Assembly (NCBI GenBank): GCA_019359035.1
Contig: JAHHIC010000035.1
Location: 1 to 64,000 of the forward strand
From: Scytonematopsis contorta HA4267-MV1
Lineage (GTDB): Bacteria; Cyanobacteriota; Cyanobacteriia; Cyanobacteriales; Nostocaceae
Length of the DNA stretch: 64,000 nucleotides
Direction of reading: 5' to 3'
Shown: positions 28,089 to 36,085 of the stretch, piece after piece
Numbering within the stretch: position 1 is the first letter of the stretch
Layout of the letters: each line of letters begins with the position of its first letter
The notes under the pieces: generated by a model
Seen by the model: only the letters and a program-made list of their open reading frames with translations
The model's database searches: none
Told to the model about the DNA's origin: nothing
Made by a program: the position numbers and the translations under genes

Positions 28089-29495
28089 ATGAAAACAAAA
28101 AAAGAAACTACTGTTTTACTATTATCTTTTCTGTTTACTGGCGCTTTACTATTGCTTGGTTACCTGCTATACGATAAGTTCTCTGGAAAAAATCCAACTG
28201 AATCTACATCTGATAATACACCTAAAAGTATAACTAACCCAGACAAAGCAACTAGAGTTAGTCGTGGGGAACAAATTTTAGTAACAGTTGACACTAACCC
28301 CGATAAGCAAGCAGGGGTAGAAGCGTTTGCGAAAGGTGATTTTGATGACGCACAAGCTATATTCAAAACATCACTGAAAAAAAATCGCAATGACCCAGAA
28401 GCTTTAATTTATCTTAATAATTCTCTAGCAGCAAAGGGTAACCCGATAAAAATCGCTGTTAGCGTTCCTATTGGTGGTAATGTGAACGTTGCGAAAGAGA
28501 TATTACGGGGTGTTGCTCAAGCTCAAGACGAAGTAAATCGCAACGGTGGTATTAATAATAGATTATTACAAGTTGTAATAGGTAATGATGATAACGAACC
28601 AAGTTTCGCATCACAGGTAGCGAAAGAGTTTGTTAAAGATGAGAAAATTATGGCAGTAGTAGGACACAATGCGAGTAATGCTTCCTTAGCTGCTGCACCA
28701 GAGTATCAATCTGGGGGTCTAGTTATGATATCTCCTACAAGTTTTTCCCAAAACTTATCGGGATTTGGTGGTTATATATTTAGAACTGTTCCCAGTATTG
28801 ATAAAATAACGGAAACTTTGGCTAATCATATTATTAAAAAAGCTTTGAAAACCAACATCGCAATTTGTGAGGATTCGAGGTCAATTGATAACCGAAAAGA
28901 TATATTTGCTAAAGCAATAGAAACTGCTGGGGGAAAAGTTAATCCTACAAATTGCGACCTTGCAGCTGATAATTTTAACCCTAACACCGTAATTTCTCAA
29001 CTTATTAGCAGTGGTGCAGACGCCTTGATGTTAGCACCTCATATTGACAGAATTGATAAAGCAATTGAACTCGCACGAGCAAATAAAGGAAAATTACCAC
29101 TTTTCAGCAGTCCCACAATGTATACTAACCAAACCTTGAAGACGGGACGAGCTGATGTAAATGGTATGGTATTACCAACTCCTTGGCATCCAACAGCAAT
29201 TCCAGGCAACTCCTTTCCAGAAAATGCCCGCAAGATGTGGGGAGGAAATGTCAGCTGGCGCACCGCTATGGCTTATGATGCGACAATGGTAATAAGTAAA
29301 GGTTTACAACAGGCTAAAACTCGACAGGAATTACAAAAAGTTCTGCGAAGCGAAAACTTTTCTTTTGATGGTGCTAGCGGAAAAGTTCAGTTTCTACCGT
29401 TGTCGGGTGACAGAAAAAGCGATGTTACTTTAATCAAAGTAGAACCAAGTAGCCAATCTCTCACTGGCTATGATTTTGCTCCCTTGGGTAAATAG
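28089..29495 (+). CDS. branched-chain-type substrate-binding protein with membrane anchor
   Basis: A 468-residue protein. An N-terminal TM helix (about 8-27) is followed by a short TPR-like helical pair (about 76-110, GVEAFAKGDFDDAQAIF), then a Leu/Ile/Val-binding-protein fold (about 118-460) beginning KIAVSVPIGGN, with VVGHNASNASLAAAPEYQ as the ligand region. Such TPR-plus-binding-protein hybrids occur in cyanobacteria, sometimes fused to Ser/Thr kinases. No transporter genes are adjacent, so a sensing role is more likely than uptake. Confidence 0.82.
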   Translation: MKTKKETTVLLLSFLFTGALLLLGYLLYDKFSGKNPTESTSDNTPKSITNPDKATRVSRGEQILVTVDTNPDKQAGVEAFAKGDFDDAQAIFKTSLKKNRNDPEALIYLNNSLAAKGNPIKIAVSVPIGGNVNVAKEILRGVAQAQDEVNRNGGINNRLLQVVIGNDDNEPSFASQVAKEFVKDEKIMAVVGHNASNASLAAAPEYQSGGLVMISPTSFSQNLSGFGGYIFRTVPSIDKITETLANHIIKKALKTNIAICEDSRSIDNRKDIFAKAIETAGGKVNPTNCDLAADNFNPNTVISQLISSGADALMLAPHIDRIDKAIELARANKGKLPLFSSPTMYTNQTLKTGRADVNGMVLPTPWHPTAIPGNSFPENARKMWGGNVSWRTAMAYDATMVISKGLQQAKTRQELQKVLRSENFSFDGASGKVQFLPLSGDRKSDVTLIKVEPSSQSLTGYDFAPLGK

Positions 29496-29566
29496 GGGAG
29501 TGGGGAATTGTCCGTGATGGGAGTGGGGAATTGTCCGTGATGGGAATTGGGAATTGAGAGTGGAAA
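29496..29566. repeat. short tandem repeats GGGAGTGGGGAATTGTCCGTGA
   Basis: Two copies of a unit of about 25 bp plus GGGAATT heptamer-like copies, directly after the stop codon. Confidence 0.7.
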
Positions 29567-29777
29567 TTAATTATTTACCACGTGAAACCTTTTTCGGGAA
29601 ATATCTCTTAATGTCTACGTCTAATTACTTATATATTGAAAATTATGTGAATTAATAGAAACTTTGTTGACACTGAGGAATAAAGGATGTCAATGTATAA
29701 AAAGCTTCGGCAAAATAAAAATAATTTCATAAATTGAAATTGTTCAGCTTTTTATACCAAGGAAAACAGGATTCTTC

Positions 29778-30242
29778 ATGATTATAAAAAATGTGTTTCG
29801 GACTTTTTTACTATCAAATTTAGTGCTTGCTGGCTTAATGGTAACTAACTTTCCAGCTACAGCGGCTAGAGTTAATGCTAATAATGTATCCAATAATTCT
29901 TCAAATTCAGGCTTACTATTAGCACAAGTTAACACCAAATTTGTACGAGAAGCCGACCAACATATAGAAAATGCGTTAAATTCAATGAACGCAGCCGCAG
30001 AATCGAAAAATGGTTCCCATGCAATTAAATCTTTTACTGCTGCATTAGATTATTTTGAGAAAGCTTCAAAGTCATTAAAAAAAGCTGGAATGCATGATTC
30101 TGCAGAAAAAATGGACAAATGTATTCAAGCTTTAGGTGCAGCGATTGATACAGCATCCGAGGAAGAAGGAGATAAGTTAGTTGATACAGCAGTTAAATAT
30201 CTTGAGGAAATAGCTGTTGATATAGAAAAAGCCCTAATCTAA
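29778..30242 (+). CDS. small secreted helical protein
   Basis: A 154-residue protein with a signal peptide (about 1-31, ending in FPATAA) and a mature part of amphipathic helices, e.g. DQHIENALNSMNAAAES and SFTAALDYFEKASKSLKKAGM. It has a single Cys and scattered His. I do not recognise the family; the four-helix style and Ala-rich periodicity recall small periplasmic metal-binding or filament-type proteins. The 3' end abuts a 46-bp tandem repeat. Confidence 0.7.
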   Translation: MIIKNVFRTFLLSNLVLAGLMVTNFPATAARVNANNVSNNSSNSGLLLAQVNTKFVREADQHIENALNSMNAAAESKNGSHAIKSFTAALDYFEKASKSLKKAGMHDSAEKMDKCIQALGAAIDTASEEEGDKLVDTAVKYLEEIAVDIEKALI

Positions 30243-30470
30243 AAACGTCACATAATGTAGAGACGCGATTAATCGCGTCTTAATCCAAAAACGTCACATA
30301 ATGTAGAGACGCGATTAATCGCGTCTTAATCCAAAAACGTCACATAATGTAGAGACGCGATTAATCGCGTCTTAATCCAAAAACGTCACATAATGTAGAG
30401 ACGCGATTAATCGCGTCTTAATCTAAAAACGTCACATAATGTAGAGACGCGATTAATCGCGTCTCTACAA
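30241..30470. repeat. five 46-bp tandem units carrying the AGACGCGATT palindrome
   Basis: The spacing is exactly 46 bp. Each unit is AAAACGTCACATAATGTAG followed by AGACGCGATTAATCGCGTCT and a short tail. The units differ by only a few bases, so the amplification is recent. It lies between the stops of two convergent genes. Confidence 0.9.
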
Positions 30471-30496
30471 TCGTGGTTTCGCGTAAAATTTACTGA

Positions 30497-31369
30497 CTAT
30501 GCAACTAAAGGAATGGGGGTCGGAATATTACCAACCCCCATTTCTTCTGCAATAATTCGTCCAACTGCTACTGCTATAGGTTTTAAACTATCTACCAATG
30601 TGACGATATCTTCTAAAGATAGTGCTTGTCTGGCATCAGATACCGACTGTTCTGGTTGCGGGTGACATTCAATAATCAAGCCGTCTGCACCACAAGCTAC
30701 GGCCGCTCTTGACATTGAGGCTACTAGTTCCCGCTTACCAACTGCATGAGATGGGTCTACAATCACTGGTAGATGGGTTATTTGCTTTAGTGCAGCCACT
30801 GCGGCTAAATCCAATACGTTGCGGGTGTAATTATCGAAGCTGCGGATACCTCGTTCGCACAACACAACATTTGGATTTCCATGACTTAAAATATATTCAG
30901 CAGCCATGACAAACTCTTCAATTGTTGCTGCTAAGCCACGTTTAAGTAATATTGGTTTACCTGCACTTCCTAATGCTTTCAACAAATCAAAGTTTTGCAT
31001 ATTGCGGCTACCTACTTGCAGCATATCAACATGCTCCGCTATGACTTCTATTTGAGAAATACACATTACCTCTGTGACGACTGGCATGTTGTAACGCTGT
31101 CGAACTTGTTTTAAAACTTTCAGTCCAATTTCTCCCGTTCCTTGGAAAGCGTAAGGTGAAGTTCTAGGTTTGTAGACTCCACCACGCAAGGCTTGTATGG
31201 GAGTTTTGTAAAGTTTTTTGGCTACCGTCTCCATTTGTTCGGCACTTTCCACCGCACAAGGACCAGCGATAATTACTAGCTCTTTGCCACCGAAGGCTAC
31301 TGTTTCAGAAATTTCAACGATTGTTTGATGATTTGCATGGGTTTGTCCGACTAGTTTGGCGTTTATCAT
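30497..31369 (-). CDS. aroF: 3-deoxy-7-phosphoheptulonate (DAHP) synthase
   Basis: A 290-residue class I-beta DAHP synthase (AroF/KDO8PS-like). Seen are IIAGPCAVES, LRGGVYKPRTSPYAFQG, QVGSRNMQNF, LLKRG and VDPSHAVGKRELV with active-site residues. It condenses phosphoenolpyruvate and erythrose 4-phosphate in the first step of aromatic amino acid synthesis. There is no fused ferredoxin-like or chorismate mutase regulatory domain, so allosteric control may be weak. The ATG follows AAAGGAGAATCGAACC. Upstream are two aromatic leader peptides with terminators, which should control expression by attenuation. Confidence 0.95.
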   Translation of the reverse strand: MINAKLVGQTHANHQTIVEISETVAFGGKELVIIAGPCAVESAEQMETVAKKLYKTPIQALRGGVYKPRTSPYAFQGTGEIGLKVLKQVRQRYNMPVVTEVMCISQIEVIAEHVDMLQVGSRNMQNFDLLKALGSAGKPILLKRGLAATIEEFVMAAEYILSHGNPNVVLCERGIRSFDNYTRNVLDLAAVAALKQITHLPVIVDPSHAVGKRELVASMSRAAVACGADGLIIECHPQPEQSVSDARQALSLEDIVTLVDSLKPIAVAVGRIIAEEMGVGNIPTPIPLVA

Positions 31370-31389
31370 GGTTCGATTCTCCTTTAATT

Positions 31390-31425
31390 TTGGATTTTGG
31401 ATTTTAGATTTTTGATTTTTGATTT
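31390..31425. repeat. STRR heptamer array, TTTTGGA/TTTTTGA type
   Basis: Five to six heptamers lie in the aroF leader between attenuator terminator B and the ribosome-binding site. Confidence 0.72.
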
Positions 31426-31443
31426 TCGGTAAGACTTCCCAAC

Positions 31444-31478
31444 AAAAAACCCGGAACTTTGTTTTTGAGTTCCGGGTT
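31444..31478 (-). terminator. attenuator B intrinsic terminator
   Basis: A perfect 11-bp stem (AACCCGGAACT with AGTTCCGGGTT), a 9-nt loop, then TTTTTTG on the minus strand. It lies 75 bp upstream of the aroF start codon. Confidence 0.88.
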
Positions 31479-31522
31479 CGTCAGTGTTGGTTTTTAGCCA
31501 TGACGGTATTTACCCAGAACTC
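31467..31522 (-). promoter_or_regulatory. attenuator B antiterminator
   Basis: The mRNA arm GAGTTCTGGGT (from 31522 to 31512, the last leader B codons plus the first stop base) pairs with ACCCGGAACTC (31477 to 31467): 11 bp with one G-U. The second arm covers 10 of the 11 bases of the terminator 5' arm, so the two structures exclude each other. Confidence 0.75.
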
Positions 31523-31575
31523 CCTTGGGACCACCAAAAGTAAAAACCATAAAACCAACTACTGAAATGTGTCAT
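31510..31575 (-). CDS. aromatic leader peptide B of the aroF attenuator
   Basis: A 21-codon frame, ATG to TAA. Nine of 21 residues are aromatic, with the run WFYGFYFWW at positions 7-15. It ends SQGSSG, where the last codons form the antiterminator arm. Its position just before an intrinsic terminator and a DAHP synthase gene fits ribosome-stalling attenuation sensing Phe, Tyr and Trp. The Shine-Dalgarno is weak. Confidence 0.8.
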   Translation of the reverse strand: MTHFSSWFYGFYFWWSQGSSG

Positions 31576-31600
31576 GACGATTAATTATCCGAATAACCTT

Positions 31601-31636
31601 AAAAAACAAAAACCGCAGAGTTTGCTCTCTGCGGTT
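31601..31636 (-). terminator. attenuator A intrinsic terminator
   Basis: A perfect 10-bp stem (AACCGCAGAG with CTCTGCGGTT), a 6-nt loop, then TTTGTTTTTT on the minus strand. Confidence 0.88.
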
Positions 31637-31684
31637 CACTGGGCGATTTCCAATCGGAAATTTGACTCACTCCCAGTGAACCGC
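31631..31684 (-). promoter_or_regulatory. attenuator A antiterminator
   Basis: The mRNA arm GCGGTTCACTGGG (31684 to 31672, the last codons of leader A) pairs perfectly with CCCAGTGAACCGC (31643 to 31631), 13 bp. The second arm takes up six bases of the terminator 5' arm. A ribosome at the leader stop codon would cover the first arm and free the terminator. Confidence 0.75.
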
Positions 31685-31726
31685 CTTAAACCAATAAAAA
31701 TAAAATTTGCTGCTTCTGCTAAACAT
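31667..31726 (-). CDS. aromatic leader peptide A of the aroF attenuator
   Basis: A 19-codon frame, ATG to TGA, with eight aromatic residues, including FYFYWF at positions 8-13 and a Trp near the end. AAGAG lies 9 bases upstream of the ATG. It stands before its own terminator and upstream of the second leader module, on the same strand as aroF. Confidence 0.78.
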   Translation of the reverse strand: MFSRSSKFYFYWFKAVHWE

Positions 31727-31789
31727 ATTGAAAATCTCTTGAGTACTTGCTGAAAGTTTGTTAAACTGATGGTTTACTGGAAACTTTTA

Positions 31790-31860
31790 CTAGAAAAGTA
31801 TATATATACATTTCTATACCAGTTAGGGTAACAAAGATTGTTTAAATCGTCAACACCCTC
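31790..31860 (-). promoter_or_regulatory. candidate promoter region of the aroF leader transcript
   Basis: On the minus strand, TTGTTACCC is followed by GTATAGAAATGTATATATATAC about 60-80 bases upstream of leader A. Several -10-like hexamers overlap and no pair has ideal spacing, so the exact start cannot be fixed. Confidence 0.35.
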
Positions 31861-32053
31861 ACAAAACTAAAAAAAAGAGGTATAATTTTGGCAATTTTGT
31901 CCTTAAAAACTTGTTTCCGCTTCAAAAAGAAAATCTTTACAATTATTTAGAAGTCTGCTTGGGCAATAAGAAGTAAAAATGTAAAAAGAAGTTTATCTAC
32001 CCCTTAACCCTTTTACGTCGTAATCAAACCAGTCCAGCACTTACGTTTAACTG

Positions 32054-32584
32054 ATGAAATTTTTACAAACATCTGATTTTAGTATGCCAAGTACGAAAAT
32101 CTTAACTACATCATTAGAGTATCATGGAGCCTATCCTTGTCCGGTTTGTCATGTAGGCAAAATTAGTCAGATGCCGATGATGGAAGCTATGGCTTGTGAT
32201 TTTTGTCACCAAATTTTTACAGTTGATATCGAAAAACAACAACTGCAAATGCCGGCACGAGAACCTGCTTTAGTTTGGCGTTGGAATGGTTTTGATTGGA
32301 CTGAAGCTCAGTTAGAAGGTGTGGAACTGGGGTGGGGCTATTTGTGTGGAGCAATAGCTTTTATACTTCTTCCTACTGTTGTAATTGGTATTGTTGCTTA
32401 TAGTTTTCCACCAACAACTGGTAATTTATTTTCCTGGATTCCTTATCTTTGGACTTGTTTAACCTTTTTGTCTCATTTGTCGATTATTGTTTGGCTTTTA
32501 ATTGAAATTTATCAAATTCCAATTTTCGCTTATATCCGAGCTATCGTCAGGCTAAAAGATAGATTCCAAAGAAGACGACGATAA
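32054..32584 (+). CDS. zinc-ribbon membrane protein, hypothetical
   Basis: A 176-residue protein. Two CxxC-type pairs (PCPVC and CDFCH) form a zinc ribbon near residues 28-54. Two TM helices follow (about 94-118 and 130-158), then a very basic tail ending RFQRRRR. It looks like a conserved cyanobacterial protein, but I do not know a function. An internal ATG at 32084 (MPSTKI) is another possible start. It is divergent from the aroF leader. Confidence 0.7.
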   Translation: MKFLQTSDFSMPSTKILTTSLEYHGAYPCPVCHVGKISQMPMMEAMACDFCHQIFTVDIEKQQLQMPAREPALVWRWNGFDWTEAQLEGVELGWGYLCGAIAFILLPTVVIGIVAYSFPPTTGNLFSWIPYLWTCLTFLSHLSIIVWLLIEIYQIPIFAYIRAIVRLKDRFQRRRR

Positions 32585-32590
32585 TCTTTG

Positions 32591-32800
32591 TAGGTTGGGT
32601 TGAGGCACGAACGCGAGTGCGTCCGATAAAGGATAACCCAACAAATCTTTGTAAATGCTGGGTCAACTCCTTGTAAATGTTGGGTCAACTCCTTGTAAAT
32701 GTTGGGTTTAGCGCTCCGCTCCACTTCGTGTAAGCGCTCCGCTCCACTGCGTGAACGCGCCAGCGTCCGCTTACGGATACGCAAAGCCTCAACCCAACCT
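32591..32800. repeat. 210-bp foldback element of the GTAGGTTGGGTTGAGG family
   Basis: The ends GTAGGTTGGGTTGAGGC and GCCTCAACCCAACCTAC are exact complements. The interior carries short repeats (CTCCTTGTAAATG, GCGCTCCGCTCCAC). It is the longest copy of the family and a likely MITE-like element; it has no coding capacity. Confidence 0.8.
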
Positions 32801-33298
32801 ACTGACCCATAGGTCAAATCCGTCGTCACCTATAGAAATATTGTTTATAATTGCTTTTTTGCTACAGAATACTCTCTGTACTTTAGTCTCATAAACTTTT
32901 GTAAACAAAGTTACCAACGAAAATTGTTACAATAATTAATAAGACATACATAGGGAGTAAATAGGCAAAAGTACCTGATATAAAGGGCAGCTTTTTTCTA
33001 GAGTAATCTAATACTGTTCCATTTGGCAGTAGTGTGTATTAAGAGAGAATCACTAGTATATATATAAAATTTCGCTTCCCAGTGGTAGTTGAGTTCAGTT
33101 TACTACTGCTTAGGAGAGATTTTTTGCCAATAAGGTTGTGTGAGGTGCTAATACTTTAATAAATATTACGGTTTAAATGTCATTAAATATGACGATTTAC
33201 TGAATTTTATTAGGCAAGTGCAAGATTTGAACGAAAATTTGGTCAGTGGACTGTTTAGATAACGAATAATTCAATTTGGTTAGTATATCTTTAGTTTT
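32801..33298. other. gene-free AT-rich interval
   Basis: About 500 bp upstream of the J-domain/pentapeptide gene. There is a dyad TTTGTAAACAAA at about 32900 and AT-rich stretches that may include the promoter. No gene is seen. Confidence 0.5.
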
Positions 33299-34426
33299 AT
33301 GAGCGAGCTGGAGCGTTATTATCGAGTTTTAGAATTGGAGCCAGGAGCGACACTTGAAGAAGTTAACCAGGCTTACAAAGATTTGGCTTTTATTTGGCAC
33401 CCAGACCGCATTCCCCTAGAGAATCAGCGATTACAGCAAAAAGCGCAAAGAAAGCTACAAGAAATAAACGAAGCTCGCGAAAAATTGCGCTCGCACAAAA
33501 CGAAGTTTACTAGACCCACGGTTAACGGGTCGTCTCAAACTAGAAAGCCAGCCCAAAAAAGTTATTATCAACCAAAGTCTTACTACACTTACACTCAGTC
33601 AGAATCCGATACCTACACTCAGTCAAAACATCGTAACGACACTGAACCTCAGCCTCAGCCAAATACTTATAGTCGGTCGCATTACGACTCTAGTTACACT
33701 TCACAAAAGTCTAACTCTAGTCATAATTCTTCAAAATCTGAGTCTAGCTATAGTCCACCAAAATCTGAGTCTAGCTATAGTCCACCAAAATCTGAGTCTA
33801 GCTATAGTCCACCAAAATCTGAGTCTAGCTATAGCCCACCAAAATCTGAGTCTAGCTATAGTCCACCAAAATCTGAGTCTAGCTATAGTCCACCAAAATC
33901 TGAGTCTAGCTATAGTCCACCAAAATCTGAGTCTAGCTATAGTCCATCAAAACCTGAGTCTAGCTATAGTCCATCAAAACCTGAGTCTAGCTATAGTCCA
34001 CCACAGTACGACTCCAGTTATACTTCGTCGAGTTCTAACACTTATACTCGACCACAGCAAAATTCGGACTTAAGCGGAAAAGACTTTAGTAATGCCAATT
34101 TTAAGGGCAAAGATTTATCCAGCCGAAATTTGAGTCACGCTAACTTAAGCGGTACTAATCTCAGCGATACTTTTATGCACAAAGCCAATCTTCAGGGTGC
34201 TAATTTGTCCGACGCTAATTTGTTTAGAGCAAATTTACTATTAGCCGACTTGAGAGAAGCTAATTTGCGTGGTGCTAATTTAATCGGAGCTGACCTGAGT
34301 GGTGCTGATTTACGCGGTGCTGACCTGACTGGTGCAAGAGTTCGTTCGGGCGATCGCCTTTTAGTAAAATTAGTGGGAGCGAAATTGAGTGGTGCGATTA
34401 TGCCCGATGGTACACTTTATGCCTAG
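33299..34426 (+). CDS. J-domain protein with nonapeptide repeats and pentapeptide repeats
   Basis: A 375-residue protein in three parts. The J domain (1-67) has an intact HPD in FIWHPDRI. The middle (about 80-255) is Ser/Tyr/Pro-rich and includes about ten near-identical nonapeptides (SESSYSPPK). The C-terminal pentapeptide repeats (about 258-370, A(N/D)LxxANL pattern) form a right-handed beta-helix. The nonapeptides are coded by 27-bp units almost identical at DNA level, so copy number probably varies by slippage. It probably recruits an Hsp70 to a site recognised by the beta-helix. A HIP1 site lies at 34350. Confidence 0.88.
   Translation: MSELERYYRVLELEPGATLEEVNQAYKDLAFIWHPDRIPLENQRLQQKAQRKLQEINEAREKLRSHKTKFTRPTVNGSSQTRKPAQKSYYQPKSYYTYTQSESDTYTQSKHRNDTEPQPQPNTYSRSHYDSSYTSQKSNSSHNSSKSESSYSPPKSESSYSPPKSESSYSPPKSESSYSPPKSESSYSPPKSESSYSPPKSESSYSPPKSESSYSPSKPESSYSPSKPESSYSPPQYDSSYTSSSSNTYTRPQQNSDLSGKDFSNANFKGKDLSSRNLSHANLSGTNLSDTFMHKANLQGANLSDANLFRANLLLADLREANLRGANLIGADLSGADLRGADLTGARVRSGDRLLVKLVGAKLSGAIMPDGTLYA
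33725..34005 (+). repeat. 27-bp coding minisatellite
   Basis: About ten units of TCTGAGTCTAGCTATAGTCC plus ACCAAAA, in frame within the J-domain gene. Confidence 0.9.
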
Positions 34427-34480
34427 ACGGGCACTGAATATGGGAAACTGAGAAATGGTGCCTAGAAATTAAGAGGAACA

Positions 34481-34966
34481 ATGAGTATTACAGTCTCTGA
34501 CATTAAGGTAAAAACTATCAAAGGTGATGAAAGGAAGCTTTCTGAATACTTGGGTAGCGTATTGTTAATTGTGAACGTGGCTTCTTACTGTGGTTACACG
34601 GGACAATATGAATCCTTGGAAAAGTTGAACCAAAAGTATGGGGACAAGGGATTAAAGGTGTTAGGTTTCCCCTGTAATGATTTTGGGGCACAGGAACCAG
34701 GAACTAATGAAGAAATTATGCAATTTTGCGACCGTAGCTATGGTGTAAGCTTTGAGATGTTTGACAAAGTTCATGCGAAAGGCTTTGAACAACATCCTCT
34801 TTACGCAGCATTAACCAAAGCAGTAGAGCCAACAGGAGATGTAGCTTGGAATTTTGAGAAATTTATCGTCAATAAAAAAGGTGAGGTCGTAGCTCGATTT
34901 AAGAGTAGTGTTAGACCAGACTCATCGGAAATTATTGCCGTTATTGAAGCTGAGTTAGCTAAATAA
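34481..34966 (+). CDS. glutathione peroxidase family (thiol peroxidase)
   Basis: A 161-residue protein with the peroxidatic Cys in VASYCGYTGQYESL, then FPCNDFGAQEPGTNEEI and WNFEKFIVNKKGEV. Cys replaces selenocysteine, as in bacterial and plant enzymes that use thioredoxin or NADPH-linked donors. It reduces lipid or alkyl hydroperoxides. The gene follows the J-domain gene by 54 bp on the same strand. Confidence 0.92.
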   Translation: MSITVSDIKVKTIKGDERKLSEYLGSVLLIVNVASYCGYTGQYESLEKLNQKYGDKGLKVLGFPCNDFGAQEPGTNEEIMQFCDRSYGVSFEMFDKVHAKGFEQHPLYAALTKAVEPTGDVAWNFEKFIVNKKGEVVARFKSSVRPDSSEIIAVIEAELAK

Positions 34967-34969
34967 TGA

Positions 34970-35045
34970 TAACTGTTGACTGTTGACTGTTGACTGTTGG
35001 CTTTTGGCTGTTAACTGTTGGCTGTTAACTGTTAACTGTTAACTA
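34970..35045. repeat. STRR heptamer array, GTTGACT/GTTAACT type
   Basis: About ten heptamers, starting just after the peroxidase stop codon and ending 17 bp before the next start codon. Confidence 0.85.
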
Positions 35046-35061
35046 AATAAATAACAAATTT

Positions 35062-35883
35062 ATGGATATTGCAATCATCGGGTGTGGATACGTGGGGCTT
35101 GCTGCTGCTAAATTTTGGCAACAAAAGATGACTATAATGGTCACAGCAACAACAACAACCCCAGAACGTTTATTTGATTTAAAAACAGTAGTTCAAAAGG
35201 TAGAAGTTGTTCGAGGGGATGATGCATCAGGTTTAAAAAAAGTTCTCAAAGGTCAAGATATTATACTTTTGAGTATTGGTCGAAAACGCAACAGTTCTTA
35301 TCAAGAAACTTATTTAGACACAGCTAAAACTTTTGTTGATGTCCTAAAAAATTCCTCCGTAAAGCAAGTGATTTACACGAGTAGTTGTTCTGTTTATGGG
35401 AATCAGAATGGAGCTTTGGTAAATGAAGAAACTGCTGTGACACCGATTAGCGAGGGTGAAGAAATTCTGAAGCAAACAGAAGATGTGTTACTTGCTGCTG
35501 CAAATAAAGACTTACAGGTTTGTATTTTACGTTTAGGAGGAATTTATGGTCCAGATAGAGAATTACTGAAAATTTATAGTCGAGTTGCGGGTACAACTTT
35601 GCCTGGGGATGGTAATGAACCAGCTAATTGGATTCATCTAGATGATATCGTTGGAGCGGTGGAGTTTGCTAGATTGCATCGACTACAAGGAATTTACAAT
35701 GTTGTGAATGATGCAAATTTATTGAGAAGAGAAATTATTGATAAAGTATGTGAAACCCATCATTTGCCTAAAGTAACATGGGACTCTTCCCAACAAAGTA
35801 CCCGCTTGTTTAATGCAAAAGTTTCTAATCAGAAAATCAAAGATGCAGGATTTAAATTGATTCGTCCAGAAATGATTTTTTAG
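35062..35883 (+). CDS. NAD(P)-dependent epimerase/SDR, YeeZ-like
   Basis: A 273-residue atypical SDR with an N-terminal nucleotide-binding GCGYVGLAAA, then YTSSCSVYGNQNG and LRLGGIYGPDREL. The usual YxxxK pair is not intact (Tyr followed by GNQ), as in YeeZ-type proteins. The substrate is unknown. It ends 40 bp before a TTGGTAA array. Confidence 0.8.
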   Translation: MDIAIIGCGYVGLAAAKFWQQKMTIMVTATTTTPERLFDLKTVVQKVEVVRGDDASGLKKVLKGQDIILLSIGRKRNSSYQETYLDTAKTFVDVLKNSSVKQVIYTSSCSVYGNQNGALVNEETAVTPISEGEEILKQTEDVLLAAANKDLQVCILRLGGIYGPDRELLKIYSRVAGTTLPGDGNEPANWIHLDDIVGAVEFARLHRLQGIYNVVNDANLLRREIIDKVCETHHLPKVTWDSSQQSTRLFNAKVSNQKIKDAGFKLIRPEMIF

Positions 35884-35916
35884 AAGAAATACCTCTTTGT
35901 TTTATGATTACCCTGG

Positions 35917-35977
35917 CTAATTGGTAATTGGTAATTGGTAATTGGTAATTGGTAATTGGTAATTGGTAATTGGTAAT
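35917..35977. repeat. STRR heptamer array, TTGGTAA type
   Basis: Eight uninterrupted TTGGTAA units. Confidence 0.9.
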
Positions 35978-36085
35978 AGAAGAATGGCTAATGCAAACCT
36001 AAAAACTCCCAATAAGTTAAACTAGATATGTATCATCAGCGTATTTGCTGGTAATTTAGATTACTTTCGTGGGATACTCATATCT

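Noticed and set aside
30241-30470. Five regular 46-bp repeats as a possible CRISPR
   Set aside because: The whole 46-bp unit is conserved, so there are no spacers.
31601-31687. Stand-alone small RNA made of two hairpins upstream of aroF
   Set aside because: The hairpins are better explained as antiterminator and terminator of leader A, given the aromatic codon run and the overlap with the leader's last codons. A stable attenuated RNA could still accumulate.
32895-32910. TTTGTAAACAAA dyad as a LexA-type operator
   Set aside because: A single short AT-rich dyad upstream of a J-domain gene; no match to a known cyanobacterial operator that I can support.
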